Below are positions 6,157-14,059 of a DNA stretch of 52,491 nucleotides, piece by piece. The notes under the pieces are model-generated. The model made no database searches and was not told the origin of the DNA. It was given only the letters and a program-made list of their open reading frames with translations. The translations under genes were made by a program, and so were the position numbers. Location: positions 1 through 52,491 of the IMG/VR virus record IMGVR_UViG_3300006922_000034; one strand, given 5' to 3'. Position 1 is the first letter of the stretch, and the number at the start of each line of letters is the position of its first letter. Source of the stretch: a virus.

Positions 6157-8730
6157 TTAGACAACTGTCTTAGTCTTAAGACCTGAAGTAATTATTTCTG
6201 TTATTTGTCTATTAAGTCTTTTATTTTCTGCTAAGATAAGAGTTAATGCTTTAGTTTCTGTAGATTCTTGGTCTAGTTTATTGATTTCAGATACACTTAG
6301 TGGACCACTACCACTACCATTAGGATTGGTCATTTGTTCTAAGTATCGTACATTTAAAGTACTTGTTGTTGGACCTGCTAAATTAGGTGATGTAATATTG
6401 GAAACCCTTTGTGAGTTCTTGGTTTTTTCTTTTTCGTCCCTATTTCTTCCTATTGAACCACCAATTAAATTACCAATTCCAGCACCTATAGACGCACCAA
6501 TGACCGTGCCTAATCCAGGAATTACTGAGCCTATGATACCACCTATTAATGCTCCTGTACCGCCTCCAGCAAGTCCGCCAATGTTCTCGCCGGTTGCTCC
6601 ACCATCTGAACCAGAAACTATATCATATCCATCTTTTAAAACGTAGGCTCCTGCAAGATATGGTGTAGCACGAGATGCCATACCACCCATTCTTTTAAGG
6701 AATCCTTTTCCTTTTCCGCCACCAGGCATTGGACCAACAAATCCTCCTCCGGCACTCATGGCCGCCGCCGCAACAAATGCCTGACCTGCGGCAAAGGCCG
6801 CCGCCTGAAAGAATCCTGTTATTGCGGCTGTCACACCTACAAAAAGTAAAAGAATACCCGCTATTGGTAATAACGTACCCCAAGGAAGATTGGTCAATGC
6901 AATCTTCATACCTTCCATGAATAAGCCTATGAATTCTCCTATAAACGTGCTTATTGCTCCACCTATATCTAATTCTCCATCTTTACTTAAAGCACTGATT
7001 ATTCTTTGAACTTTTTCTATAATGTAGGTAGTAAGTTTAACTAAGCCTTCAACTATATTAGTAATAAGTTTACCATAATCTCCGTCTGGGGCAAGTTCTT
7101 TAAGTGTATTTGCTAATGCGGCTCCTATATCTTTTCCTGCCTTACCCAAGGCACTATTAAGAACACTAACTCCGCCTTCTTTGCCAACAAATACATCGAA
7201 TAAAGCATCAAAACTACTTCCCATTTCTTTTGACATTTCTACAGGAATCGAATTTAATAATCCACTATAACCACCACGAACACTTTTTATAATATTATCA
7301 AATCCAGTTGTTATTTTTTGTACTTCTGAAATTTGCATTCCTGTACTACTTGCAAGTTTTTGCAATCTTTCTCTGGCCACACTTGCTTCTTGTTGCATTG
7401 TAATAATTATACTTGCAGTTTCCTGCATAGGGTGGCCTTGCAATCCTGCTATAACACTTAGTTGTTCTAACTGATCCTTATTGAGGTCAGCGGCATCAAC
7501 TAAATCTTGTATTGCATTTGGAACATCTTCTACGCCTAAACTACCTGATCTTAAATCACTTGCTAAATTTTGGAATGCACTATTTAAATTACCACCTAAA
7601 GGTATTAGCATGTTAGCAAAATCACTAATTGCACTAACACCTGTACCAGAAACAGTTAGTAATGCATCACCTAATGCTTCACCACTCTCAGGGAACACCG
7701 CAACAAGTCCTGCAACTAAATCTTTTGCTACTGTATTTAATGTTGTAGCATTAGGAGTATTTAAGGAATTCGTAAAACCTATAAAGGACTTATTAGATTC
7801 CATCACACTTGCCGCTGTTTGCCTTAATGCATCTGTACTTTGTCCAAGTATGGCAGAGAATCCCCTTAAATTTTGTATACTTTGTTGAGTAAGTTGAGCT
7901 GTAATGCTTGTATCTATTTTGTCTTTGTTTAATGTACGAGCTCTAAATTCTTGATCTTGTAAGAATAGTTCAGTTGCTTCTTCTAATGTTACACCTAAAT
8001 CGGTACCACCTCGTGTAAGTTCTAAAAAACTTCTGCTTAGATTTGCAAGGTTTGTTTGTCCCAACGTACTCATTGCTCTTGAATATGTTTCCAGTGATGC
8101 AACTGCTTGTTCTGTTGTTAGACCCATTCTATTTAATAATATAATATTTTGTTCTGTAGCATTATTTCCTGTACCTAATTGGTCTCCAAATGCCTGACCG
8201 GTATCAGTAAGTGTTCTTAAACTATTACCTAGATTAGAAAATGCACTTCCCACTATACCAACTGATGTACCAAATACTACTGCAATTCCTTTAATTGCAC
8301 TAACAATTAAATCTCCAGCAAATCGTCCGCCCTTTGTGGCCCCTTTAGCAAATGCTTGGCCAATCTCCTCTTCGTACTTTTCTCTATCTGCCTTTTGTTG
8401 GTTTAAAGATTTGATTAATTCATCTTGTCTTTGTTTTGCGAGCCTTTCCGCCTCAGACATCGTTTTGTTTAAATCTTCTGCATTTTTTTCATTGGTCTCA
8501 TTACCTTTCTTTTGAGTGTCCAGTGATTCTTTATACAGTTTGGCTAATTCTTTTAAACCTTTTTTATTTTCAGTATCAGATTCAGATATTGCTGTTACAA
8601 GACCCTCCATAACATCTCTAACTGTTTTATCTAACACATAGGGAGGCAAATTGGCAGAATACGAACCCCCTGCCCCATCAAGAGAATTAATCGATGCTGT
8701 AAAGTTCTGTCCTGATGTTTTGTCTGCCAT
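6157..8730 (-). CDS. Probable tail tape-measure protein
   Basis: 857 residues. Features typical of tape-measure proteins: a charged coiled-coil N-terminal part (about 60-130), long alanine/threonine-rich helical middle, a strongly hydrophobic stretch (about 612-655, including LLPIAGILLLFVGV) and a glycine-zipper membrane segment (about 713-760, with repeats such as GALIGGIIGSVIPGLG). Such proteins set tail length and may insert into the host membrane during DNA ejection. I see no direct similarity to T4 gp29, so the call is from architecture. Its location is unlike T4, where gene 29 follows 27 and 28. It is divergent from gp26/gp51, which are candidate tape-measure chaperones. The start has only a weak ribosome site. 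Confidence 0.68.
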   Translation of the reverse strand: MADKTSGQNFTASINSLDGAGGSYSANLPPYVLDKTVRDVMEGLVTAISESDTENKKGLKELAKLYKESLDTQKKGNETNEKNAEDLNKTMSEAERLAKQRQDELIKSLNQQKADREKYEEEIGQAFAKGATKGGRFAGDLIVSAIKGIAVVFGTSVGIVGSAFSNLGNSLRTLTDTGQAFGDQLGTGNNATEQNIILLNRMGLTTEQAVASLETYSRAMSTLGQTNLANLSRSFLELTRGGTDLGVTLEEATELFLQDQEFRARTLNKDKIDTSITAQLTQQSIQNLRGFSAILGQSTDALRQTAASVMESNKSFIGFTNSLNTPNATTLNTVAKDLVAGLVAVFPESGEALGDALLTVSGTGVSAISDFANMLIPLGGNLNSAFQNLASDLRSGSLGVEDVPNAIQDLVDAADLNKDQLEQLSVIAGLQGHPMQETASIIITMQQEASVARERLQKLASSTGMQISEVQKITTGFDNIIKSVRGGYSGLLNSIPVEMSKEMGSSFDALFDVFVGKEGGVSVLNSALGKAGKDIGAALANTLKELAPDGDYGKLITNIVEGLVKLTTYIIEKVQRIISALSKDGELDIGGAISTFIGEFIGLFMEGMKIALTNLPWGTLLPIAGILLLFVGVTAAITGFFQAAAFAAGQAFVAAAAMSAGGGFVGPMPGGGKGKGFLKRMGGMASRATPYLAGAYVLKDGYDIVSGSDGGATGENIGGLAGGGTGALIGGIIGSVIPGLGTVIGASIGAGIGNLIGGSIGRNRDEKEKTKNSQRVSNITSPNLAGPTTSTLNVRYLEQMTNPNGSGSGPLSVSEINKLDQESTETKALTLILAENKRLNRQITEIITSGLKTKTVV

Positions 8731-8766
8731 AAATTACCAACTTATATTATATGCGTATTTAACTGT

Positions 8767-8774
8767 GATAAATA
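8767..8774 (+). promoter_or_regulatory. T4-type late promoter for gp26-gp51
   Basis: GATAAATA on the plus strand. The predicted start near 8780 gives a leader of about 53 nt with AGGAG before the gp26 ATG. It faces the minus-strand promoter at 8800-8807. Confidence 0.75.
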
Positions 8775-8799
8775 CTTGTAGTACAATACTACTCTAGTA

Positions 8800-8807
8800 T
8801 ATTTATC
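8800..8807 (-). promoter_or_regulatory. T4-type late promoter for the tape-measure gene
   Basis: GATAAATA on the minus strand. The predicted start near 8794 gives a leader of about 63 nt before the tape-measure ATG. Because it faces the promoter at 8767-8774, the two transcripts would share about 15 nt of antisense overlap (8780-8794). Confidence 0.75.
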
Positions 8808-8832
8808 AGAGTAATTAACAGGAGTTTTAACT

Positions 8833-9708
8833 ATGGCAAAACAAACAAGTAATCCGTTAGCAGGACACTTTAGAACGCCAAAATTATATACAGGATTACC
8901 AAGTGGGGGAGATTATTATTCAAATGATGTTTTAGATACATCTATTGAAGAACATGCAGTCCTTCCAATGACGGCAAAAGACGAATTGATTATGAAAAAT
9001 CCAGACGCACTTTTAAACGGTGATGCTGTGATACAAGTAATAGAAAGTTGTGTACCAAGCATTAAAAATGCAATGGCACTTTTTAGCAACGATGTAGATG
9101 CTTTATTGGTTGCAATACAAGGCGCAACCTTTGGAGATGATATTGAGGTACAAGCAGTATGTGATAAATGTGAAGAACAAATTACAAGTGTATTGAGTGT
9201 TGAAGGTGTTTTAACCACAATGACTAATTTAAAAGAATCTTATCAGTTCACAACTGCATCAGGATTATTAATTAGTGTACAACCTTTTAGTTATAAATCT
9301 GCTGTAAAGGCAGGTATTGCTAATTTTAGAACTACTAGAAGTTTACAATCAATTGCAGATATCCCAGACGAAGTAGATAGAATTCGTGCTTTTAACGAAA
9401 ACTTTGTAGAATTAGCAAGTTTAAACTTTGAGCTTATGGTTGATAGTGTTAAAGATGTAACTATTAAAGAAGGCGAAGATACTATTGTTGTTTCAGATAA
9501 AAAACAAATTAAAGAATTTTTAGAAAACTGTGATAGAGCAGTTGGAAGTGAAATACAAACATTTATAGAAGAAATTTCTAATGTTGGTATTAATAAAAAA
9601 ATGGAAGTAGGATGTGAGAAAGAAGAATGTGGAGGCTCACCAGAAGAACCATACATATTTGAATCTGAGGTGAACTTTAATCCTGTAAATTTTTTCACCG
9701 CTTCCTAG
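8833..9708 (+). CDS. 26: Baseplate hub assembly protein gp26-like
   Basis: 291 residues, longer than T4 gp26 (208). The N-terminal block NPLAGHFRTPKLYTGLPSGG followed by LPMTAKDELIMKNPDALLNGDAV and DVDALLVAIQGATFGDDIEV is the conserved signature of gp26-type proteins. C110-X2-C113 (CDKC) and a C-terminal C261/C266 pair suggest a zinc ribbon-like element. It ends in NFNPVNFFTAS. In T4, gp26 is required for hub assembly. The start has AGGAG nine bases upstream and a late promoter behind it. Its last codons include T TTT TTC (9690-9696), a possible -1 frameshift site into gp51. Confidence 0.8.
   Translation: MAKQTSNPLAGHFRTPKLYTGLPSGGDYYSNDVLDTSIEEHAVLPMTAKDELIMKNPDALLNGDAVIQVIESCVPSIKNAMALFSNDVDALLVAIQGATFGDDIEVQAVCDKCEEQITSVLSVEGVLTTMTNLKESYQFTTASGLLISVQPFSYKSAVKAGIANFRTTRSLQSIADIPDEVDRIRAFNENFVELASLNFELMVDSVKDVTIKEGEDTIVVSDKKQIKEFLENCDRAVGSEIQTFIEEISNVGINKKMEVGCEKEECGGSPEEPYIFESEVNFNPVNFFTAS
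9690..9696 (+). other. Candidate -1 ribosomal frameshift site joining gp26 to gp51
   Basis: The gp26 reading frame runs GTA AAT TTT TTC ACC, so T TTT TTC fits the X XXY YYZ slippery pattern. A -1 slip here would continue as HRFLAQSEPEEIVAYLGRL and enter gp51 without a stop, giving a fusion of about 365 residues. The -1 frame is open from 9681. I did not find a strong stimulatory hairpin just downstream by eye. Confidence 0.5.
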
Positions 9709-9731
9709 CTCAATCAGAGCCAGAAGAGATT

Positions 9732-9929
9732 GTGGCATATCTTGGGAGGCTGAAAAAAGAAACAGACGCCCTAGAAAAAAATATTTGTGAACTTGTGATT
9801 TATAGCGGAGGCTCAATTGCATGGAACGATGTTTGGTATATGTCAACTCCTCAAAGAACTTTATTAGGTAAAACACTAGAAAATATGCTTAAACAAAAAG
9901 CAGGCAAAACTGTAACAGATGAACTCTAA
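9732..9929 (+). CDS. 51: Baseplate hub assembly catalyst gp51-like
   Basis: 65 residues from the only available start, a GTG at 9732. The core KKETDALEKNICELVIYSGG followed by SIAWNDVWYMSTPQR resembles gp51 of marine T4-like phages. T4 gp51 is also encoded next to gene 26 and is a catalytic factor for hub assembly. The frame stays open upstream through the gp26 stop to 9681 and encodes a natural-looking helix (SEPEEIVAYLGRL) that a GTG start would cut. There is no ATG and only weak AGAAGAGA upstream. It may therefore be made mainly as a gp26-gp51 frameshift product, or use a non-standard start. Its stop overlaps the next start (TAATG). Confidence 0.68.
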   Translation: MAYLGRLKKETDALEKNICELVIYSGGSIAWNDVWYMSTPQRTLLGKTLENMLKQKAGKTVTDEL

Positions 9930-10348
9930 TGTCTTGGTTATATAATAACAAAGAAATTACCGAACTTCCAGAAGAATGCGAAGCCTTCGTATATATTATC
10001 ACTAACCTAACAAACAACAGAAAGTATGTTGGTAAAAAGTTAGCAAAATTTAAAACTACTAAACCGCCATTAAAAGGCAGAAAAAATAAACGTCGTGGTA
10101 CGAAAGAAAGCGACTGGAAAACATATTGGGGTAGTAACGATCATTTAAAAGCAGATGTGATAGAACTAGGAGAAGACTCTTTTACAAGAGAAATATTGCA
10201 CTTTTGTCCTAGTAGAGGTGTTGCAAGTTACTTAGAAGCACAAGAACAGTTTGAAAGAAAGGTATTACTTACTGACGATTATTATAACGGAATAATCAAT
10301 GTAAGGGTAGGCGGCTCAGAAATCCTTAAAGAAGCATTGACAAGTTGA
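9929..10348 (+). CDS. GIY-YIG-like nuclease-domain protein
   Basis: 139 residues. The N-terminal region reads FVYIITNLTNNRKYVGKK, a variant of the GIY-YIG pattern (V21-Y22-I23 and Y33-V34-G35). It is followed by a very basic loop (residues 35-60) and a candidate catalytic glutamate, E103 in YLEAQEQFE. Proteins with this layout occur as conserved genes in marine T4-like phages. Whether this one is a homing-type endonuclease or a repair/packaging nuclease cannot be decided. It is cotranslated with gp51 by a one-base overlap, which argues for a conserved phage gene rather than a recent insertion. A large structured non-coding region follows it. Confidence 0.6.
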   Translation: MSWLYNNKEITELPEECEAFVYIITNLTNNRKYVGKKLAKFKTTKPPLKGRKNKRRGTKESDWKTYWGSNDHLKADVIELGEDSFTREILHFCPSRGVASYLEAQEQFERKVLLTDDYYNGIINVRVGGSEILKEALTS

Positions 10349-10815
10349 TAACTATTTGCTGATAAGAACACATCATGGCACATCACAGACGTTAAGTCAA
10401 AACAAGGCACACATAGGACTATACACCGGCTCTACCGAGGCATATTTAATCGGACTCTTTGACAATCCAGTAATCCTGGTGCGGGACTCTAGAGATGTAT
10501 AGCGGCAAAGATACAAACACACGTTAAACAGTATTAAAAGGATGTAGGCAATGAGAAAAAGCAACCTACAAGTTATATAACTAAACTTACTAAGGTTATA
10601 TGGCTTCCGTGAGATTCGTGACGGTAGTGTATGGGGACAAAAGGCTCACCGGTTCCTAATAGCACCCGAAGTTAAGAAGGCGAAGACATCACATGATGAC
10701 ACCTTTCTCACCTTTTATAGGTGAGTTATGGCTTCAACATACATGATAACGGTCTTTTAAAAAACTTTCAAACAAATGAAAGAGTTGAGTGAAACGAAAC
10801 GATTGAATGTAGTTT
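10349..10815. ncRNA. Gene-free region with many potential stem-loops (candidate structured RNA)
   Basis: About 470 bp with no convincing open frame. Base composition in its first half is richer in G and C than the genes around it. On the plus strand I can draw CCAG-taatc-CTGG, GTAGG...CCTAC, ATATAAC...GTTATAT, CCGT...ACGG, CTCACC...GGTGAG and TTTCAAAC...GTTTGAAA. A long-range match, CATCATG near 10370 with CATGATG near 10693, could close the whole domain. The density of hairpins suggests an RNA, but strand, ends and family are unknown. tmRNA, 5S rRNA, RNase P and group I intron signatures were looked for and not found. Confidence 0.4.
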
Positions 10816-10833
10816 GAAAAGGTCCGTAGGACC
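10816..10833 (-). terminator. Intrinsic terminator of the early minus-strand block
   Basis: GGTCC (10821-10825) pairs with GGACC (10829-10833) around a 3-nt loop. On the minus strand the stem is followed by TTTTC. It begins within the stop codon of the SWIM protein gene, a natural end point for the leftward transcript that includes gp46/gp47. Confidence 0.65.
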
Positions 10834-11171
10834 TAAACTGTTTGTAAATGTTCTTTAATATGTTTACAGTTACCTCTAAAAGTATAACCAGGACATGTGC
10901 AAGTATTCTTTTTAGTGTCCAGCAAATAAACATTACCTTTAGAACCTTGTATTTTTACTATATGACTTTCCAGTTCTTCTTCCCTTTCGCCAATTTTCAC
11001 AAACTTACGTCTTGCTTTACTGAATTGTGTGCTAGGAACTTTAAGAACTTGGAGTTCAGAATCTTGATCAACTTGATAACCTACAAGTCTACCTGAGGAA
11101 CTTACATGATAAACTCCATTGTTTACCTTGTACTTTCCCCAGTCAGTTACTTCTTGTAATATTTCAATCAT
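10833..11171 (-). CDS. SWIM zinc-finger protein
   Basis: 112 residues. The C-terminus holds CTCPGYTFRGNCKH, giving C91-X-C93-X8-C102-X-H104, the SWIM zinc-finger pattern (CXCXnCXH) associated with DNA binding or protein interaction. The first 85 residues are a mixed alpha/beta segment with basic KARRKFVKIG and no family I recognise. It is the last gene of the leftward early block, overlapping the stop region of its upstream neighbour at 11171. Being with gp46, gp47 and gp55 suggests a role in DNA metabolism or control of expression, but that is inference. Confidence 0.72.
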   Translation of the reverse strand: MIEILQEVTDWGKYKVNNGVYHVSSSGRLVGYQVDQDSELQVLKVPSTQFSKARRKFVKIGEREEELESHIVKIQGSKGNVYLLDTKKNTCTCPGYTFRGNCKHIKEHLQTV

Positions 11172-11428
11172 TAAGCGACTTCTATCATGCTAAGTGGAAC
11201 ATTATAACTGCTACCTTGCATATCAACAACACAACGTTTAATATTTACTTTCTTAATTACACCAGGTGTACGTTTTGTTTTTTGTACTACAAATACATTA
11301 TCACCTACATTTAAGGTTGCTTTGGTTTGTGTTTCCATAACAGTTCTTGTGTAAGATATTAAAGATTGTAGATCAGAAGTAGTGAAATTACCTCTAAGAA
11401 CTTCTTGTTTTATTTCATTTAATGACAT
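11171..11428 (-). CDS. Small protein of unknown function
   Basis: 85 residues beginning MSLNEIKQEVLRGN. I place the start at 11428, not at the upstream Met (11479), because the longer version would read through a sigma70-type promoter (11462-11489) and because GGGAG precedes 11428 with good spacing. A helical N-terminal half (ITTSDLQSL-like segment, VMETQTKATL) is followed by a small beta-rich domain: LNVGDNVFVVQKTKRTPGVIKKVNIKRCVVDMQGSSYNVPLSMI. That looks like a KOW/SH3-type barrel of the kind that binds RNA or protein. Family not identified. One-base overlap with the SWIM protein gene. Confidence 0.65.
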   Translation of the reverse strand: MSLNEIKQEVLRGNFTTSDLQSLISYTRTVMETQTKATLNVGDNVFVVQKTKRTPGVIKKVNIKRCVVDMQGSSYNVPLSMIEVA

Positions 11429-11461
11429 ATTAACTCCCTTAGTTTTATTAAATATGCTATT

Positions 11462-11489
11462 AGTATAGCACAAAAGCACAATATGTCAA
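11462..11489 (-). promoter_or_regulatory. Sigma70-type early promoter
   Basis: On the minus strand: TTGACA (11489-11484), a 16-bp spacer and TATACT (11467-11462). The predicted start near 11455 gives a short leader with GGGAG before the ATG at 11428. It drives the small unknown protein and the SWIM protein. Confidence 0.75.
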
Positions 11490-11511
11490 CCGTTTTTATG
11501 TTCTAAAATAC

Positions 11512-12303
11512 TTACCTACATACCCAACTATGTAGATATTTGTTTTGGCTTACTGCATTTAAATCTATCTCATGCGTAACTTTGCCAAGCGGCAGATATC
11601 CTATAGCAAGTTTAGGATCACCCCACTCATATGGTATTTTATTTTGTATGCTACAAAAAAATTTAAACATATTCCTTTGCATACGATTACTAACTTGCAT
11701 GTCATTACCAAACCAGCAGTATAATCCACTAGCCATTTTATGTGTGAGGATTATTTGTTCTTGTGGAATGTCTGTGTCTTGGTCGTAAAATAATTCCATA
11801 AAATGTTTACCAACGTGAGGATAGTTCATGTACATTTCTCCAAACTGTTTGTTAGGAGTAAACATACTGTATGCTTCTTCTGGTAAGTCTATACCTGGAT
11901 CATTATCCACAGTAAATAGCATACTGGTATTGTTGATTTGTTTTTGTAATCGTTCTAAATGATGTATTCTATTGTTAAAGTCTCTTAATAATGCAAATAC
12001 TTTTGGATTGTTTGCATATTTCTTTTCGTTGTCAGGAAAATTAATGTGCAACTGATTTAAATTTTCTACATTATCATCGCCTATAAGGTCAGGCACCAAA
12101 TGTCTTAAATCATCTATTATACCATTTAGTTCTTGTGTAATATCTTGTTGTGATTCACCGAAGTTATAAAATTCGTTTCTGCTTACTACTTCGTTTGGTT
12201 GATTGCTAATACGATCATAAAACAGGTGTGTAACTGCATTGTCGTACAGTTCATAAGTTAGTGTAACTTCTTTATTATGACCTAAATTAACATCAATTAA
12301 CAT
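11512..12303 (-). CDS. Conserved T4-like phage protein of unknown function
   Basis: 263 residues. No catalytic motif or known domain is evident. It is rich in Asn, His and aromatic residues. Notable segments are DDLRHLVPDLIGDDNVENLNQLHINFP, an Asp-rich LFTVDNDPGIDLPEEAY, and a C-terminal FKFFCSIQNKIPYEWGDPKLAIGYLPLG. The start overlaps the end of gp46 by 11 bp, so it is probably translationally coupled to the gp46/gp47 recombination nuclease. A role in replication, recombination or nucleotide metabolism is possible from context only. Confidence 0.6.
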   Translation of the reverse strand: MLIDVNLGHNKEVTLTYELYDNAVTHLFYDRISNQPNEVVSRNEFYNFGESQQDITQELNGIIDDLRHLVPDLIGDDNVENLNQLHINFPDNEKKYANNPKVFALLRDFNNRIHHLERLQKQINNTSMLFTVDNDPGIDLPEEAYSMFTPNKQFGEMYMNYPHVGKHFMELFYDQDTDIPQEQIILTHKMASGLYCWFGNDMQVSNRMQRNMFKFFCSIQNKIPYEWGDPKLAIGYLPLGKVTHEIDLNAVSQNKYLHSWVCR

Positions 12304-14059
12304 ACTCTGTGTCGGTATTGTATGCTGTAAATCCGCCTTCTTTCACGACTGTTAATACATTATTAACACGTCCTACTAGTTCTTCTTTGTGTGAGATAAG
12401 CATAATGTTTTTACTTTGTTCTCTATGCATTTTCTTTAAAATGCCTAATGCATTTTCAACACCCATACTATCCATTCCACTATCAATTAATTCGTCAACA
12501 CACATAAGATTCATAGGCCTATTTAAACTTTCATACATATCTCTAAATGCCCAACTTAAACCCAGGATTAGTCTGTTTCGTTCTCCCCTACTTAGATTAT
12601 CAAAGTCTAAATCTCTGCCATATTCTGTAATTTCCACACCCAGATCACTTGCAAATTTTACATCATGTGGTAATCCTAACTTGTCTAAATAATATGCAAG
12701 TCTATGATTTAGATATGCAATATTTTGATCTATAATTTTTTTACGAATAAAACTGTCTTTGCTTGTTAAAAGTTTGTGTAGGAAGTCTTGATGTTCCTGC
12801 AAAAATGTAAGTTCGTTCATTTTATCAAAATTAACTTCTTGTATTCCTGTTTTTTGTAAGGAATCTATTTGGTCTGTATATGGGTTTTCTTCTAAGGCTT
12901 TTTCCTCTAATTGTGTTTTCATAGTTTCAACATTATGTTTATGTTGTAACGCCTTTTCCAAAGTATTATAAAATACAACCGGGTCTTCTTCTATATTTTC
13001 GAAGTCACTTAGACCTTCATTTATTTCGTTATTCCTTTCTTCTAGATCTGAAAAGTATATTTCCTCTTTGTCTATATCATCTATAAGATCTTTAGTGTAT
13101 TGTTCATGTGTATCTAAATGGGCAGTTTCTTGTTCACATGTTGGACATATTCCTGCTTTTGCACTTTCCAAAGAGGATTTTAAATCTTCTAGTTTCTTTG
13201 TACTTCTTTTTAAACTAGTTGCAATACGTTTTTCTTCTGATGTTAATACTTGTAAATTTGCACGTTGTTCTTTAAGGTCACCCAGTAGTTTATGATTTTC
13301 TAACTCTTTGTCAATATCAATAGTTTCCAGAGCAACTATCTCTTCTCCCAAAGATATAATTTTATCTTCCTTATTCTTTTCCCATGCTCTACTTCTGCTT
13401 TCTATTTCTTGTATATTCTTTTCTATACGCTCATTGCTAGTATTAATTGCATTAATCGTAATCTCTTCTTCCTTAATTGCTTCTTTTGTAAACTTCATTC
13501 TTTCTTTAAGTATTTCTGCTTTTAAACTAAGTTCAGTAATGCCTAATAGTTGTTCGATCATGTCTCTTTGATCGTTCGCCCTCATACTAAGAAAAGGTTC
13601 TGTGTATGTATTCAACGCAATTAAATGTTTGAACATATTATGTGGGAAGCCAATAATCTTTTCGATTTCTTTCTGTGTCTCTCTGCTGTCGCCTTGTTGT
13701 TCTTCTGTAAATGCATCTTCTCCGTTTACAAGTAGTCTTAACACATTAGGTCGTCTTCCACGTTCTATTCTATATGCTCTTCCTTCTATCTCAAACTCTA
13801 CAGTAACAATCATACCTTTACCGTTTGTTTTGTTTATGAGATTGTCTTTACGAATGTTTGTTAAGGCGTCTCCATAAAGAGCATAACTTAATGCATTTAT
13901 AATAGTAGTTTTACCAGTACCATTTCTGCTACCATCACCACCCATATCTAAGTTGTGACCTAGTACAAGAGTAAGTTGACAGTTATCAAAATTAACTGCC
14001 TGTGTGTTGTTGCCAACACTCATAAAATTCTTTGCTGATACGTTTTTTATTTTTAACAT
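12293..14059 (-). CDS. 46: Recombination nuclease subunit gp46 (Rad50/SbcC-like ATPase)
   Basis: 588 residues, near T4 gp46 (560). SMC-type ATPase that with gp47 resects DNA ends for recombination-dependent replication. The Walker A loop is GSRNGTGKT (residues 43-51). A coiled coil on each side of C305-P-T-C308 forms the Rad50-type zinc hook. The ABC signature LSRGERNRL lies near residue 490, and a Walker B LMCVDE with a D-loop follows near 520. The start overlaps the stop of gp47 by one base. All key motifs are present, so it should be functional. Confidence 0.95.
   Translation of the reverse strand: MLKIKNVSAKNFMSVGNNTQAVNFDNCQLTLVLGHNLDMGGDGSRNGTGKTTIINALSYALYGDALTNIRKDNLINKTNGKGMIVTVEFEIEGRAYRIERGRRPNVLRLLVNGEDAFTEEQQGDSRETQKEIEKIIGFPHNMFKHLIALNTYTEPFLSMRANDQRDMIEQLLGITELSLKAEILKERMKFTKEAIKEEEITINAINTSNERIEKNIQEIESRSRAWEKNKEDKIISLGEEIVALETIDIDKELENHKLLGDLKEQRANLQVLTSEEKRIATSLKRSTKKLEDLKSSLESAKAGICPTCEQETAHLDTHEQYTKDLIDDIDKEEIYFSDLEERNNEINEGLSDFENIEEDPVVFYNTLEKALQHKHNVETMKTQLEEKALEENPYTDQIDSLQKTGIQEVNFDKMNELTFLQEHQDFLHKLLTSKDSFIRKKIIDQNIAYLNHRLAYYLDKLGLPHDVKFASDLGVEITEYGRDLDFDNLSRGERNRLILGLSWAFRDMYESLNRPMNLMCVDELIDSGMDSMGVENALGILKKMHREQSKNIMLISHKEELVGRVNNVLTVVKEGGFTAYNTDTEYVN

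Noticed and set aside
9681-9731. Sequencing error creating a false split of gp26 and gp51
   Set aside because: Kept as a possibility, but gp26 already ends in a natural NFF-type terminus at the expected place and T4 has two separate genes. A programmed shift or separate start explains the data without an error.
10349-10832. tmRNA, 5S rRNA, RNase P RNA or group I intron in the structured gap
   Set aside because: A CCCGAAGTTAAG string recalls 5S rRNA, but the neighbouring conserved positions do not follow. No TTCGA T-arm or tag frame for tmRNA, no RNase P core strings, and no group I P/Q/R/S set were found.
11429-11479. Upstream Met at 11479 for the small unknown protein
   Set aside because: The extra 17 codons run through the -10 box of the promoter at 11462-11489. 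The Met at 11428 has GGGAG.
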